Of a DNA stretch of 64,000 nucleotides, positions 43,136 to 55,595 are shown in pieces (position 1 is the first letter of the stretch; every line of letters starts with the position of its first letter). Made by a program: the position numbers and the translations under genes. The stretch is from contig NC_084606.1 of NCBI RefSeq assembly GCF_033807715.1, positions 38,363,901-38,427,900 on the forward strand. Direction: 5' to 3'. The DNA is from Cololabis saira. Lineage: Eukaryota > Chordata > Actinopteri > Beloniformes > Belonidae. The notes under the pieces are model-generated. The model saw nothing but the letters and a program-made list of their open reading frames with translations. It ran no database searches and was not told the DNA's origin.

Positions 43136-44805
43136 GCAGACAAAAAAACTAAAATGATTGTGTGTAAAGATTTTGTCCAGCGATGCCTGATTGATTTATG
43201 CTCTCTGGATGGTAAGAATATTCAAATGCTGTATGGGATCTGTCGAAGGCGCATATTCTGGGGTGTATTTTATAATTAAACAGCTTTGAATCTTGAAAGG
43301 GGAGTATTATGATGATATTTTTGGGAAAAGTTTTGCGTTACCCCTTTGTAAGGTACAACAAAGGCAGCATGATGTTGAATGGAGATAAAGGATGGAGGTT
43401 GGATATTTCTACTGTGATGACACCGTCCCCACAGATCTGAAACACTCACTGGATGAGAACTTCTCAGAAAAAAACCACATCAGTCTGAGTTATGTTGGAG
43501 ACTTTTGTATTCACTTCAAACACCAAGTAAATGATTTCAAACACAGAAAATACATTTTGTCATAGTACATTCCCTTTAATCATTCTTGTGACCTTCAAAC
43601 CTTTGGAAACTATGACCGAAGAATAAACGAGATAGAATTCTACCGAATTTGCTATTTACATCTGATAGTTTTCAGCAAAATCATCTTTCAACCAAATTAT
43701 GTTATAGGATAAACGTAAAGTTGGCAAGTATACTCCAGTTAATTCCTAGGAAGAATTTTCCAGCTTTGAAAATCTTCGAAAATTCATATTTATCACTCCG
43801 GGTTTTTGATGTGAAAATCTGCAAATTTCATTGGGCCTCTTTAACTGTATTTGCTGCTGCATGAACGCTTGACTGAGTCTTTTCTTCTTACCACAACAGG
43901 ATGAGCATCCAGTCAGCGGGGAAATATTGGTGTCATCCAACGACGTCCAAATGGTGCTACAAGTGCAACGTAATCAGTGAGTATTCCTTTACCTTTACTG
44001 TCTTCATAGCTTTGACATTTCTTAAGTGGTCATCAGCCCAAAACATGCTGAGACTGCTTAGTATAAGCACGCAGAAGTTCTGTTGCCATAAATGGTTGGT
44101 GACATGTTAAACGTTTTTAAGTATGTATTAGTTGGATGACGTCTAGAAGATTCTGCTATAGTGCATCATGGGAGTTGGGTTGTGGACAGGGAACACAACT
44201 GCGGTGTCGATCAAAGCTGCTGTCAAAGAACGAAAATAATCTTTGTCAAGGGCACATACACGAACCCATGCTATCACAGCGCTGGCCTTTGGTCTTGATG
44301 TTGCCAGCGGTGCTTTTCAACTTTGGTCCAGAGCATACAGCTCCTGTTTATAAAAAAAGAAGCTCTTAAATACTGTTGAAGAATAATATAAATCCAGTTG
44401 AGAAGTCCGCTGTGGTGTAGTGAGTTTTATTCAGTAAGCCGGCGGTGAGCAGACCTACGCAGAGCGTGTCTGGGTTGGTGTGCTGACCCAGAGTGGTTGG
44501 AATCATGACTTTTATACAGTAAGTTCAAAGCACAAAAAGGCAGGAATAAACAACCCAAGTGGGAGACAAAAACAATTTACAGTCAGATGTGATCTGTGGC
44601 CAAATGCCGTTATCGGGCATTTGGCCTGAACGTCAGTAAGTTGTAAATTACCCCATAGGGTGTTCTCGTGATTCAAGTCTGTGGCCAAATGAGTTTATAT
44701 CAATTATGAGGAACTTCGTCATATGGCATTCCTGTGGTTCAAGACTGTGGTGAGGCCAGTTCAAAAGGTGTGAGCCCTGCAGGGGGGAGGAAGCTGGAGC
44801 TTCAT
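43136..44805. other. Low-repeat region with one candidate exon
   Basis: About 1.7 kb with few transposon signatures, the longest such stretch in the right half. It holds the candidate exon at 43900-43976 and a weaker splice-like block at 43435-43526. Confidence 0.4.
43900..43976 (+). CDS. Candidate internal exon of an unidentified host gene (77 bp)
   Basis: The acceptor (TTTTCTTCTTACCACAACAG, ending 43899) has a good pyrimidine tract and the donor GTGAGTAT (43977) fits the consensus closely. The enclosed 77 bases are open in two frames: DEHPVSGEILVSSNDVQMVL then QVQRN (phase 0), or MSIQSAGKYWCHPTTSKWCY then KCNVI. No family was recognised. It lies in a low-repeat region, which favours a real exon, but its length alone would allow chance. 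Confidence 0.35.
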
Positions 44806-44944
<139 letters not shown>

Positions 44945-45750
44945 AGGAATTAAGATACATGTTAGTAGTTCAGTCTAAGCCAGCACAAGTATAATGGATT
45001 TCAGTTGCTTGGAAACAGACTGATGACTTGTTGAGAGAATGAACAGACACTTGGCTGAGTGACAGGAAAACAAGAAGCCCAGAGACAATGATGATGTAGA
45101 TGAGCCACGCAGGCAGTGATGAATGATGAACGAAGGAGACAGAAATGAATAGAGATGAATAGAGATGAGTGACGAGGGCTCCCCCGGTCTGGTGCAGGGA
45201 GTCTAAATGTGTAACCAGTAACATCGCCCACATTTATTTTAACCCAGCAGTGGAGTCTTGAGTTTGGAACAGTGAATGTAGGTCAGAGAAACAGAGACAC
45301 TTTTGAGGAAAGCAGGCCCTCTGAAGAAGGAGGAGTTAGTGGAAATATTACTGGAAACTCTTTTTTTCTGTTTGTGTTTTTTAAATGTACTGGGCCTCTT
45401 CCACTGGGATGACAGTGGATCACAGCCAGGGAGCAAGGCTGTCTTTTATTATAGGAGCCTTTCTCATCATTGAAAACAATGTTGATTTAAAAAAATAATA
45501 GCATGTTGTCTTGATACGAAATCACTGGAGAAAAAGTCAAATGTCTTGTTCATCATGTGCTGTTCTGACAGCGTCTTATGATCAAAGGGAAAATATGCCA
45601 TATTAAAGATGAAAGCATCTTACTCATTATGCAGGGAAAATAGCATCAAAATATCTTCTTGTAGCATCAAAATGATCTTCCCAACAGAGAAATATATCTT
45701 ATTGCTATTATGGTGAAGGTTTTCTTATACACAAACAAATTCAAACTCAA
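44945..45750. other. No gene recognised
   Basis: Unassigned sequence. Minus-strand frames at 44970-45436 lack family signatures. Confidence 0.35.
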
Positions 45751-46692
45751 TTAAAGCTGCAAGCAGCGATGAACGGGCCCTCGCACTCATGGCCACCGCC
45801 CCCCATAAGCATATCAGAAATGACACCACCCATGACTTTCTATGTCAAACCATTCAAAAGTTATGCCAGAAAATAGGAACTATGAAATATTGACCAATCA
45901 GAAAAAGGGGCGGGGCTAATTTTCACCAATTATGGTCAAGCACTCATTACAGAGTCCCATGACACCACCCACGAGTCTATGTCACACCATTCAAAAGTTA
46001 TGGCAGAGAAAAGTTTTCTAGGGGGCGCTGTTGAGCCGTTAGGCCACGCCCATTAATGCAAACCATGAAATATCAAATTTATCACCAGGCCTGGCTTGCA
46101 TGCAAAATTTGGTAACTTTTGGGGAACTATCAAATATGGACCAATCAGATGAAGGGGGGTTGCGCTTTTTGGCGTCTAGCGTCGCCACGGTAACACTTTT
46201 GAAAGAGAAAAGTAATGCGCGTAGTCACAGGATGGCGACGCATATTTTGTTGTATAACACACCTGGGTGCACGTTACGGTTCGGGCCGTATTAACGGCCG
46301 AAGAAATGGCGTAAATTTCGCCAAAATGACACGATTAATTCAAAATGTTCAAAATGGCCGACCTGTTCGGTTTCGGCCATGGCGCCAGGAGACTTTTCTT
46401 TAAGTTGCGACATGATACAGGTGTGTACCGATTTTCGTGCATGTACGTCAAACCGTATTGTGGGGCTTGAGGCACAAAGTTTTCTAGGGGGCGCTGTTCA
46501 GCCATTAGGCCACACCCATTAATGCAAACCATTAAATATCAAATGTTTCACCAGGCCTGGCTTGGTGCAAAATTTGGTGACTTTTGGGGCACGTTTAGGG
46601 GGAAAAAAGGACCTCATTTTGTCAGAAGAAAGAAAAATAAAAATTCCTACAGATTAAAATAGGGCTTTGCACTGTAAGTGCTCGGGCCCTAA
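45751..46692 (+). mobile_element. Family H (Helitron-like) copy, both ends intact
   Basis: Starts A|TTAAAGCTGCAAGCAGCGAT and ends GCACTGTAAGTGCTCGGGCC then CTAA|T. Both termini hold a hairpin next to CGGGCCCT. The interior contains alternating blocks such as ACCATTCAAAAGTTATG and GGGGGCGCTGTTGAGCCGTT. No helicase or other protein is encoded. Confidence 0.82.
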
Positions 46693-46903
46693 TTATTTAT
46701 TATTTAAGCATTCTGTTATTTGAGCTGATGATAAAGGTTTTACTAGTTTTGTCTTAGTTATAAATACATCCAAGCAAGCAGGTAGTAAAAGCAAATTGCA
46801 AATCTTATATGAAATATGTCCTCATGTCACATGATCAGCTTTTGTAGGTTAAATATATTTTATTCAGTTTTGTATTGTAATTATTAGGAGAAAGTATGCT
46901 TTT

Positions 46904-47154
46904 TTTTTTAAACATGTCTTTATTAGATTTTCACACCACAATACAGAAACCCCATTTGGCAGCACAACGCAAAAACAAGACAAGGGCAAGGACATTAAAA
47001 AGAAAAGAAACACATTAACAAAATGAAAACAAGCTCGTAACAGAAATCATAATAATAATCTAAATAGAAAAGATAAATGAATAAAATAAGAATACGAGGC
47101 ATAATTAAAATCTAAGTATTAATATAAGGTATAAATTATCTCCTTTTCAGGTCT
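46904..47154 (-). mobile_element. Retroposed insertion with poly(A), probably L1 3' end
   Basis: On the minus strand the sequence ends GAAAATCTAATAAAGACATG and poly(A). GAAAGTATGCTTT borders both sides (46890-46902 and 47155-47167). A polyadenylation signal, A tail and 13-bp duplication indicate L1-type retroposition. The end resembles the L1 3' end at 1280-1318 (GTGAAAAT, AATAAA). Confidence 0.7.
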
Positions 47155-47310
47155 GAAAGTATGCTTTAGTTAAATGTAACAAAAACTTCCAGTCAGCCAT
47201 TAAAACCACTGACAGATGAATGATGGCATGCTACTTGTAAACCTTGGGTTCTCCACTAAAACATACTTGCAGGCAGTACTGGAGTTGAGGGGGGATGAGG
47301 GGGGATGGAA

Positions 47311-47455
47311 CCCCCTCCTGAAATAAAAACAGTCCAAATCATCCCCCCTGAAATAAAAACGGTCCAAATCATCCCCCCTGAAATAAAAACGGTCCAAATC
47401 ATCCCCCCCTGAAATAAAAACGGTCCAAATCATCCCCCCTGTAAAACTGTCATCC
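47311..47455. repeat. 30-bp minisatellite CCTGAAATAAAAACGGTCCA
   Basis: About five units of 29-31 bp, each with CCCCCCTGAAATAAAAACGG and TCCAAATCAT. The first has an ACAG variant. Confidence 0.92.
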
Positions 47456-47537
47456 CTCCTTTCCATCCCTTATGTCATTTCATCAATGAATGTGGTTTTA
47501 CTGCTATTTCAACAAAAATAACACCAGAAAAATGTGA

Positions 47538-47675
47538 CAATTTTCACCTGTTTCAAGTAAATTTTGGAAAAATCTGCCAGTGGGACAAGATTTATCTTCT
47601 TATTACAAGCAAAAAAAATCTTGTTCCAATGGCAGATTTTTCAAGTGAAAATCTACTTGAAACAGGTGAAAATTG
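47538..47675. repeat. Long imperfect inverted repeat (hairpin)
   Basis: CAATTTTCACCTGTTTCAAG pairs with CTTGAAACAGGTGAAAATTG at the other end, and AAATCTGCCAGTGGGACAAG pairs with CTTGTTCCAATGGCAGATTT. Arms are about 65 bases with a few mismatches. Confidence 0.88.
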
Positions 47676-48168
47676 TTGTGTTTTGATGTATTTGATGTAA
47701 GCCCAGTGGATATTTAAAGCTTACAGAAGGCTGCATTTAACTGCTGCTATGTCATTCCTGCAGTATTTCTGCAGGTGTTTTGGTCAGTGCTATTATTTGT
47801 AATATATTATATTATTTGTAATCAGCACAAATTATCTGTCCCCATATGATAAAATCCACCATCCCCCCTGATTCTTTTTTACAACTCGAGTACTGCTTGC
47901 AGACATAGCCTGAGCTCTGTTTAACGATTCGATTCTTTATCGATTCTCTTATCGATTCTCATTTGGAAAAAAGCAGAACAAACAGGTCGATTAGCATCAA
48001 CTTTGTTTTATATCTTTGAACAAAAAATTATAAGTGAGGCCTCAAGACGCCCCCAGCCTTGGGCCCCTCCATGGTGCCAGGGGGTCCCCAGAAAAAATGA
48101 TTTGTTTTGAAAATAAATATAAAAGAATAATAATATGAATATTCTTCTGTAGAAATTAACTAAAAACG

Positions 48169-48486
48169 GTCACGGTTGGTGTTTGTTGAGGACCCAAATG
48201 CAGGAGAGCAGGAGGCAGGAGTCGGCAAAACAGGATTTATTTGAGCAAAAAAACAAAATCAAAAGCGCTGCAGAGCAAGATCAAAGGCTGAACAAAAACG
48301 GGAATCCAAAAAACCAGAGGAGACATGGAGGGAGCAAACAGTACGGACCGACAGGGAGAAGGGGAAAGACAAGACCAGATATACACAGGGGATAACGAGA
48401 CACAGGTGCAGACAATCAGGGCAGATGGGACACAGGAGGGGCAGAACTGAAACTCAAAAACTGGGGGAAATGTCAAACCCTGACAC
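48169..48486. repeat. Dispersed repeat GTCACGGTTGGTGTTTGTTG
   Basis: GTCACGGTTGG and the inverted right end GTCAGGGTTTG are short terminal inverted repeats. GTTGAGGACCCAAATGCAGG and GAGACACAGGTGCAGACAAT are motifs that I remember as common in fish genomes. Superfamily unclear. Confidence 0.55.
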
Positions 48487-49076
48487 GAAAGAGAGACTGA
48501 CGGATTCTTGTTCATTTTATTCGACAGGCAACGGCAGCAAAAGTGTGTTTGGTGATCCAACTGATGTTCATAAACCTGGTGCTGAGGAGAGAATTAAAAA
48601 GGGATCTAGACGGAGATAAAGAACGACCAGATCTACCAGGAGCTCTGTCTCTTCATAGCTGCTCACGGCTCCAGCTGACTTTTCAGCAGCAGAGACAAAC
48701 TAAAAAACATTTAAAAAAAAAGCCGCTTGAAGTTTCTCTCACTCTCATTTTTTAACTTGATATCAAACACAAGCCACAGATCCAGCAGCACATCTATCAT
48801 CTCCTCCAGGTTCTACATCTTTAGTGTTGTTGTCTTCTCCGTTTAGATCAATCAAATACATCACAGCAGCTTCACTCCAACCTCCTACTGTTATTGAAAA
48901 GAAACCAGGCCAAGTTGAGTGGAGCGAGCTGAGTGGAGTAAAGCCGAGTAGGTGCTGGTGGAATAGTCTACCATCACCAATACCAGTGTACACCAAACTT
49001 AATTCACACTTTACCACCTTGTCCTAACTGGGGCCAGGACTTACCTCATTAGAAATGGACTTTAGTACACACTAGG
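48487..49076. other. Unassigned, with a possible MITE fragment near 48918-48960
   Basis: TGGAGCGAGCTGAGTGGAGT and GCCGAGTAGGTGCTGGTGG resemble an end of a common fish hAT. The remaining frames (48543-48755) are not supported. Confidence 0.35.
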
Positions 49077-50246
<1,170 letters not shown>

Positions 50247-50822
50247 ACACACACCACCTTAATATCCCTGCAAAAGATCAGTGATTATACCAGCGCATGT
50301 CCTAATGAAATGGCATAAAGAAAAATACACACACGCAGATCAGGAAGTTGCACTTTAGGACCACATCCATATTAATAGGGAATTTTCAGCTGAGTGTTCT
50401 CTGGTGAAGTGTAAGCTCTCTTTCTAGTAATTGAAAGTCTTGATTACTTTGCCACCGTGGGATAATGTGTGACACCATCGGCGATGCCTGCCATGTATTG
50501 CACATAGTGATGAGGCAGACCCTTGTCTAGCTTAACTTAATGTGCTGCTGCGTTCCAGGCGGCAGGTCCTGGCATGTATTTAATTAGATACAAGTCCTTG
50601 GAGAGTCTGAATTCACAAAGATAACTTCAGACAGAATGGCACTTTATAAGCACTCTCCTGGCGATGGGTTTTATTATCCCAGTTCCTTCATTGATTTCTC
50701 ACCAGCAACATGTTTGTTTGGAACTCGTCTGCAGCCTCACAGGGTCTCCTTCTTAAAGGCAATTTAAATCAATAATGAGCTGAATCTGCTCCCATCTAGC
50801 ATGGGACGTCAACTGAGACAGT
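50247..50822. other. No gene recognised
   Basis: Apparently unique sequence without a supported frame. Confidence 0.35.
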
Positions 50823-51598
50823 TAGGGCCAATCCCAATACACCCCCTACTTTCTTCCACTAGCCCTCCCTCACTACCACTACCCCTAAAAAAGAAGGGAC
50901 AGATTTTAGGGCACTTGAAATCTTCCCTGTTCCCTGTCCCAATACTCTCACTACTCCTACTTTTCAGCACTACCCCTAAAATCAGGAAGCTGAGAGCTAA
51001 AAGCTGTTTTAATTTCAGCTGTAGCGCTGTTAATATGCCACTTTATTAAGTTTTAATATCTTTTCAGGCGTTAAATCGACGCAGAGCCTACGGCGTAGGG
51101 TACGGCGTACGGCGCGCGTCGCCGCGTAACCTACGCCGTAGGCTCTGCGTTGGTGTAATGCGGAACCATAAATCAGCCTTTATTCTGGCGTGATCCTTGC
51201 AATGTTATTTTTTTTTTTACATTCACTGAGTGAATATTATGAAAGTAAAATATATATTTCTCGCTAGAAATGTAATCAAAACGCATTTTTATGCAGAAAC
51301 TAACTCAAAAAATTGATTTTATGCCCTAAAAAATATTAAATGTCCGCCATGTTTTTTTTGATTCAGTCCGCAAATGACGACGAAAAGCATTCTGGGAAAT
51401 TTTTCTGGCCCTCGGTCAACTAGTCAGCATCTGAAAACCCTTGATCCATAGGGCCAGATTCATATCCACTACTCCTAAATAAGCACACTACCACTAGGTG
51501 AAAAGAGGAATTGGGACACCACTACCCTCACGGGAACGCGCAAAATTTAGGGGTAGGACTGAAAAGTAGGACTAGGGGGAGTATTGGGACAGGGCCTA
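50823..51598. mobile_element. MITE with AGGGCCAATCCCAATAC ends, copy 1
   Basis: The left end AGGGCCAATCCCAATACACC and the inverted right end AGGCCCTGTCCCAATACTCC are terminal inverted repeats. A P element (51068-51180) with only its right arm complete is inside. It shares GAATATTATGAAAGTAAAAT and CTCGCTAGAAATGTAATCAA with copy 2. Confidence 0.72.
51068..51180. repeat. Family P palindrome, left arm shortened
   Basis: Starts within the left arm (GCGTTAAATCGACGCAGAGC) and ends GCGGAACCATAAATCAGCCT. The outer 20 bases of the left arm are lost, apparently with a deletion in the host MITE. Confidence 0.85.
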
Positions 51599-52175
51599 AC
51601 TTACAGCTTCTTCACTGTTTTATGCATGTCAAGAAATAAAGAAACAAGTCAAATATAGAGTGTGTTTTGCTTGTTGAATGGAAGGATGAAGGTAATGAGA
51701 GGAGAGGAAGCACATGAAGAGGTTGATGGATGAGCCACAACGTGTGAGGAAAACCAGAGGCAACGGCTTCAGCTCACAGAATAAACCTTCATTAAAAGTT
51801 TGTGCTGAAGGTCAAGGATGACAGGGTTGTGGAAGAGAAGTGGATGTGAAATCAGAGTGAGACAGCTAACAGGTGGTGGTGTTTGGACGGAGTTGGCCGG
51901 GGTTCGTAAACCCTGCAGACTACACAGCGTTTCCTGTTTGGCATGTATTGAGGAAGTCATGGTGGAGCAGCTGTGCAGCCTTGAACGATTGCAGAGTATT
52001 TTTTCCCCCCTATTCTCTACAACTGAGCGTCCGCGTGCTTGGACATATGCACACACACACATGCACACACACACACATGCTCGTACATTGGATGTGTGCT
52101 GATCATGACCCCGTTCGCCATTGTACTCATATCCCTAAAGACAGTCTGGCCTCATCTGTCAAAGTTTGACCTTCT
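51599..52175. other. No gene recognised
   Basis: Unassigned, with a small CACACA/CATGCA run near 52050-52080. Confidence 0.35.
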
Positions 52176-53274
52176 AAGGGCCAATCCCAATACACCCCCT
52201 ACTTTCTACCACTAGCCCTAACTCACTACCACTAGCCCTAAAAAAGAAGCCACAGATTTTAGGGCACTTGAAATCTTCCCAGGGTCCTGTCCCAATACTC
52301 CCACTACCCCTACTTTCAGCACCACCTCTAAAATCAGGAAGCTGAGAGCCAAACGCTGTTTTAATTTCAGCTGTAGCGCTGTTAATATGACACTTTATTA
52401 AGTTGTAATATTTTTTCAGGTGTAAAAGTAACCGTTAAGATCCCCAACCTGGGCTCAGTTTATCCAAATAACGCCTGTTAAGAAATTTGCTCCGATGTTT
52501 TGATAAGAGCCGCTGGCCCGAAGCAGCAGCAGCTCACGTACAGACGTGATCGCCAGGTCAACCTGCGCCGTCGTCCCGGGGAGAAACCTGCAGCTCTGTG
52601 GAGAATTACCGCTGGCTGAAATAAATCATTTAGCAAGATAAATGTTGGTTTAATAGATTAAATCTAACAGTTGTAGCTACGCCTGTTAAGAAATTTGCTC
52701 CGAAAACTTTGGGATGATGATGCCTGCCGGCTCGTGTTAAATCAACGCAGAGCCTACGGCGTAGGGTACGCGTCGCCGCGTAACCTACGCCGTAGGCTCT
52801 GCGTTGGTGTAACGCGGAACCATAAATCAGCCTTTATTCTGGCGAGGTTTGAAAAAGACTTCGCAACGACGGGCAAACGAGTGATTATGTACATTCACTG
52901 AGTGAATATTATGAAAGTAAAATATATATTTCTCGCTAGAAATGTAATCAAAACGCATATTTATGCAGAAACTAACTCAAAATATTGATTTTATTCACTA
53001 AAAAATAAGAAATGTCCGTCATGTTTTTTTGTTTGATTCAGTCTGCAAATGACGACGAAAAGCATTCTGGGAAATTTCTCTAGCCCTCGGTCAGTGAGTC
53101 AGTATCTGACATCCCTCGCTGTGAAGGGCTAGATTGATACACACTAGCCCTCGTTATGTCCACTCCCCCTACATGCAAAGAGGTATTGGGACACCACTAC
53201 CCTCACGGGAACGCGCAAAATTTAGGGGTAGTGCTGAAAAGTAGGGGTAGTGGGGGGATTGGGACTGGCCCTAA
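52176..53274. mobile_element. MITE with AGGGCCAATCCCAATAC ends, copy 2
   Basis: Same ends as 50823-51598 but longer, keeping the segment missing in copy 1. ACGCCTGTTAAGAAATTTGC occurs twice inside (52470 and 52679). The P element sits at the same relative place, so it was present before both copies arose. Confidence 0.75.
52734..52834. repeat. Family P palindrome, left arm shortened
   Basis: From GTGTTAAATCAACGCAGAGC to GGAACCATAAATCAGCCTT. Its right junction (CAGCCTTTATTCTGGCG) is identical to that of the copy at 51068-51180. Confidence 0.85.
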
Positions 53275-53985
53275 AACTGAATGTCTAAGACAATTAAGAC
53301 AACGACCAAAGTTGGTCTTGCAGGCCTTTGTTGTCATCTGTCATTCCACCTCAACCCTCAAGTACGGGTGACTGGTTGGTAATACAAGTAACACCTCACA
53401 TCCCCACCAAAGCTGCACAGTCAGAAGAGTATTCACACTTTGAACATATCTAATATTATTCAGTGGTATTGGTTTTTTTAACAACTATCTGCATATATAT
53501 TAATGGTTAGTACCAACTTTAGCAAAACCTTAAAGCCACATATATATGCATTTTGAAGGATGCTTTTTTATGCATGGGTGTGTGTAGGTGTGTGTACGCT
53601 GCAGTAGCCCTCTTGACAGTCTAAGTGTTGTACAGTCTTTTTTTTTGACCGTATAGAAACGTAATTATCATCAGTTGTGTGAAATAAGACCTGGAAACAG
53701 GTATAGTGGCATAGAATTGTCAAATTGGTTTAATTCACCGTATGAATTATTACAGATTACTTTTGTAATCCTGTATTTGACCCGGTCTTTGTACGTTTTG
53801 ACCGTATAGAAACGTAATTCTTGCCATTGTAAGAATGAGATGTACCTGGTGTATTCTACTGCCCTTACTTTTTAACAACTTGTGCTTTTTATTATTTTAC
53901 CTCTTTTCTTATCATTTTATTTCATTACGTGCATGCCAAGTAGTGGCAAATAAGTATATTTATATGCGCATTTGTGTACAAATAT
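53275..53985. other. Unassigned, with a 24-bp direct duplication
   Basis: TTTTGACCGTATAGAAACGT plus AATT occurs at 53643-53666 and 53796-53819. The segment between may be a small insertion. No gene recognised. Confidence 0.45.
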
Positions 53986-54262
53986 ATAGAAATATTCAAC
54001 TACAGTATGTGTATGTATGTATAGGTAAGTGTGTGAGTACAATTATAGTATAGTTAGTTATTATAAATATATGTTAAATGATGAATAAATGATTAGTGAA
54101 TGGGGGTAGGATTAAATAAATGTACACTTCTTCTTACTCCTTTTTGCACATGCAAATTATGATATTAAGTGTTAAAGGATGAAATTCTTTGTTTTGTTTT
54201 ATTATCTTCTCTTTTAATTTTGGTCTTTTACATGTACAAAATCAAATCAAATCTTATACTTG
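53986..54262 (+). mobile_element. LINE 3' UTR with AAATC-repeat tail
   Basis: TGAATGGGGGTAGGATTAAA, CTTCTTCTTACTCCTTTTTG and a terminal AAATCAAATCAAATC are typical of a fish LINE 3' end. No coding part. The left boundary is uncertain. Confidence 0.55.
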
Positions 54263-54716
54263 TGTCTAACTGTTCAATCTTTGTATAACACCCAACAAGG
54301 TATCTTGTGTTTAAAATAAAAGTAATAAGAGCATGAACGTCACCGTGAATAACAGAGCAGAGAGCAGCATGTGTTGTTGTCAACGGCAACCGTTAACCTT
54401 GATCTGGAGTCGGAGCCTGAAACACTCTCCTCACAGAGGCCACCGGGGCTAATTAGAGCTGCCGGGACAGAACTCTGGAGTTCCCGGGTGTCGCAGCCAA
54501 ACACTAGAACGTGTAAAGAGTTTTCTTAAGGTCATGCACCCTGCCTTTTTCACTGCTGTGTTTAACCCCAAAAGCCCAAGGCTGTTTTGAAATGTTTGGA
54601 ATTCCAGCCTAAGGAAACCTTTCTAAATGCAGTGATTTACAGCTCTGCGATTGTGAGGCTCATGTGAACATATACCCCCTTTTTTAGACATAGGATGGTC
54701 TCGGGCCAGTACTGGA
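54263..54716. other. No gene recognised
   Basis: Apparently unique sequence. Confidence 0.35.
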
Positions 54717-55336
54717 GTTGTAAAAAAAAATCAGGGGGGATGGTGGATTTGATCATATGGGGACAGATAATTTGTGCTGATTACAAATAATATAATATTT
54801 TACAAATAATAGCAGTGACCAAAACAGCTGCAGAAATACTGCAGGAATGACATAGCAGCAGTTAAATGCAGCCTTCTGTAAGCTTTAAATATCCACTGGG
54901 CTTACATCAAATACATCAAAACACAACAATAAAAAACACTTTTCTGAACTTATCAATATGACTCTGTCCTTCACAGGATAAGTAACATGGATCACTGCAA
55001 AAACTCACAATCTTAACAAGAATATTTGTCTAATTTCTAGTTAAAATGTCTCATTTTAGTAAAAAAAATCTCATTACACTTAAAACAAGACTCATCACTG
55101 GAAAAACAACAATTTTCACCTGTTTCAAGTAGATTTTCACTTGAAATGAGTAGAAAAATCTGCCAGTGGAACAAGATTTTATTGCTTGTAATAAGAAGAT
55201 AAATCTTGTCCCACTGGCAGATTTTTCTACTTATTTCAAGTGAAAATTTACTTGAAACAGGTGAAAATTGTTACATTTTTCTGGTGTTATTTTTCTGGTG
55301 ATGACTCTAAATGTTGAAATAGCAGTAAAACCACAT
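54717..55336 (-). mobile_element. Second copy of the CAGTACTGGAGTTG MITE, truncated
   Basis: CAGTACTGGAGTTGTAAAAA starts a segment that is the inverse of 47274-47895: GGATATTTAAAGC, the hairpin (55110-55270) and GTAAAACCACATT at the end. The minisatellite end is missing. An extra ACTCACAATCTTAACAAGAA part precedes the hairpin. Confidence 0.75.
55110..55270. repeat. Long imperfect inverted repeat (hairpin)
   Basis: CAATTTTCACCTGTTTCAAG pairs with CTTGAAACAGGTGAAAATTG, and AAATCTGCCAGTGGAACAAG with CTTGTCCCACTGGCAGATTT. Arms are about 70 bases. Confidence 0.88.
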
Positions 55337-55595
55337 TGCACTTAAAAGCAATCACTTGAGTCCCAAAATTTCGTTTTTTTTACACTCCACTGAACTGATT
55401 CCTTTAGCCCTGTGATGCGAAATGCATTTTTCTCAGAAGAAAAAGGATATGTTTAACTTGTACAAGTTCAAAACATCTACTTACATTAAGCTGTCTGTCT
55501 GTGCACCACTCTGTAGTTTGATTACAGGAAAAGAAGATCACCTCCACCATGGACTTTTTCCATGCAAATGCTGTCTCTGTGTTCACTCATTCACC

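Larger units (their letters stand above)
47274..47895. mobile_element. hAT-like MITE with minisatellite and long hairpin
   Basis: CAGTACTGGAGTTGAGG at the left and, inverted, CAGTACTCGAGTTGTAAA at the right. CTTGCAGG and CTTGCAGA flank it (7 of 8 match). It holds a 30-bp minisatellite (47311-47455) and a long imperfect hairpin (47538-47675). Confidence 0.8.

Noticed and set aside
43435..43526. Possible 92-bp exon (LKHSLDENFSEKNHISLS...)
   Set aside because: Splice sites are only moderate and the composition is like the background. Kept only as a note beside the better candidate at 43900.
45751..46692. Family H as a TTAA-duplicating (piggyBac or Kolobok) element
   Set aside because: TTAA is not present after several 3' ends (TAATAAATG, TAATTATTT) and there are no terminal inverted repeats.
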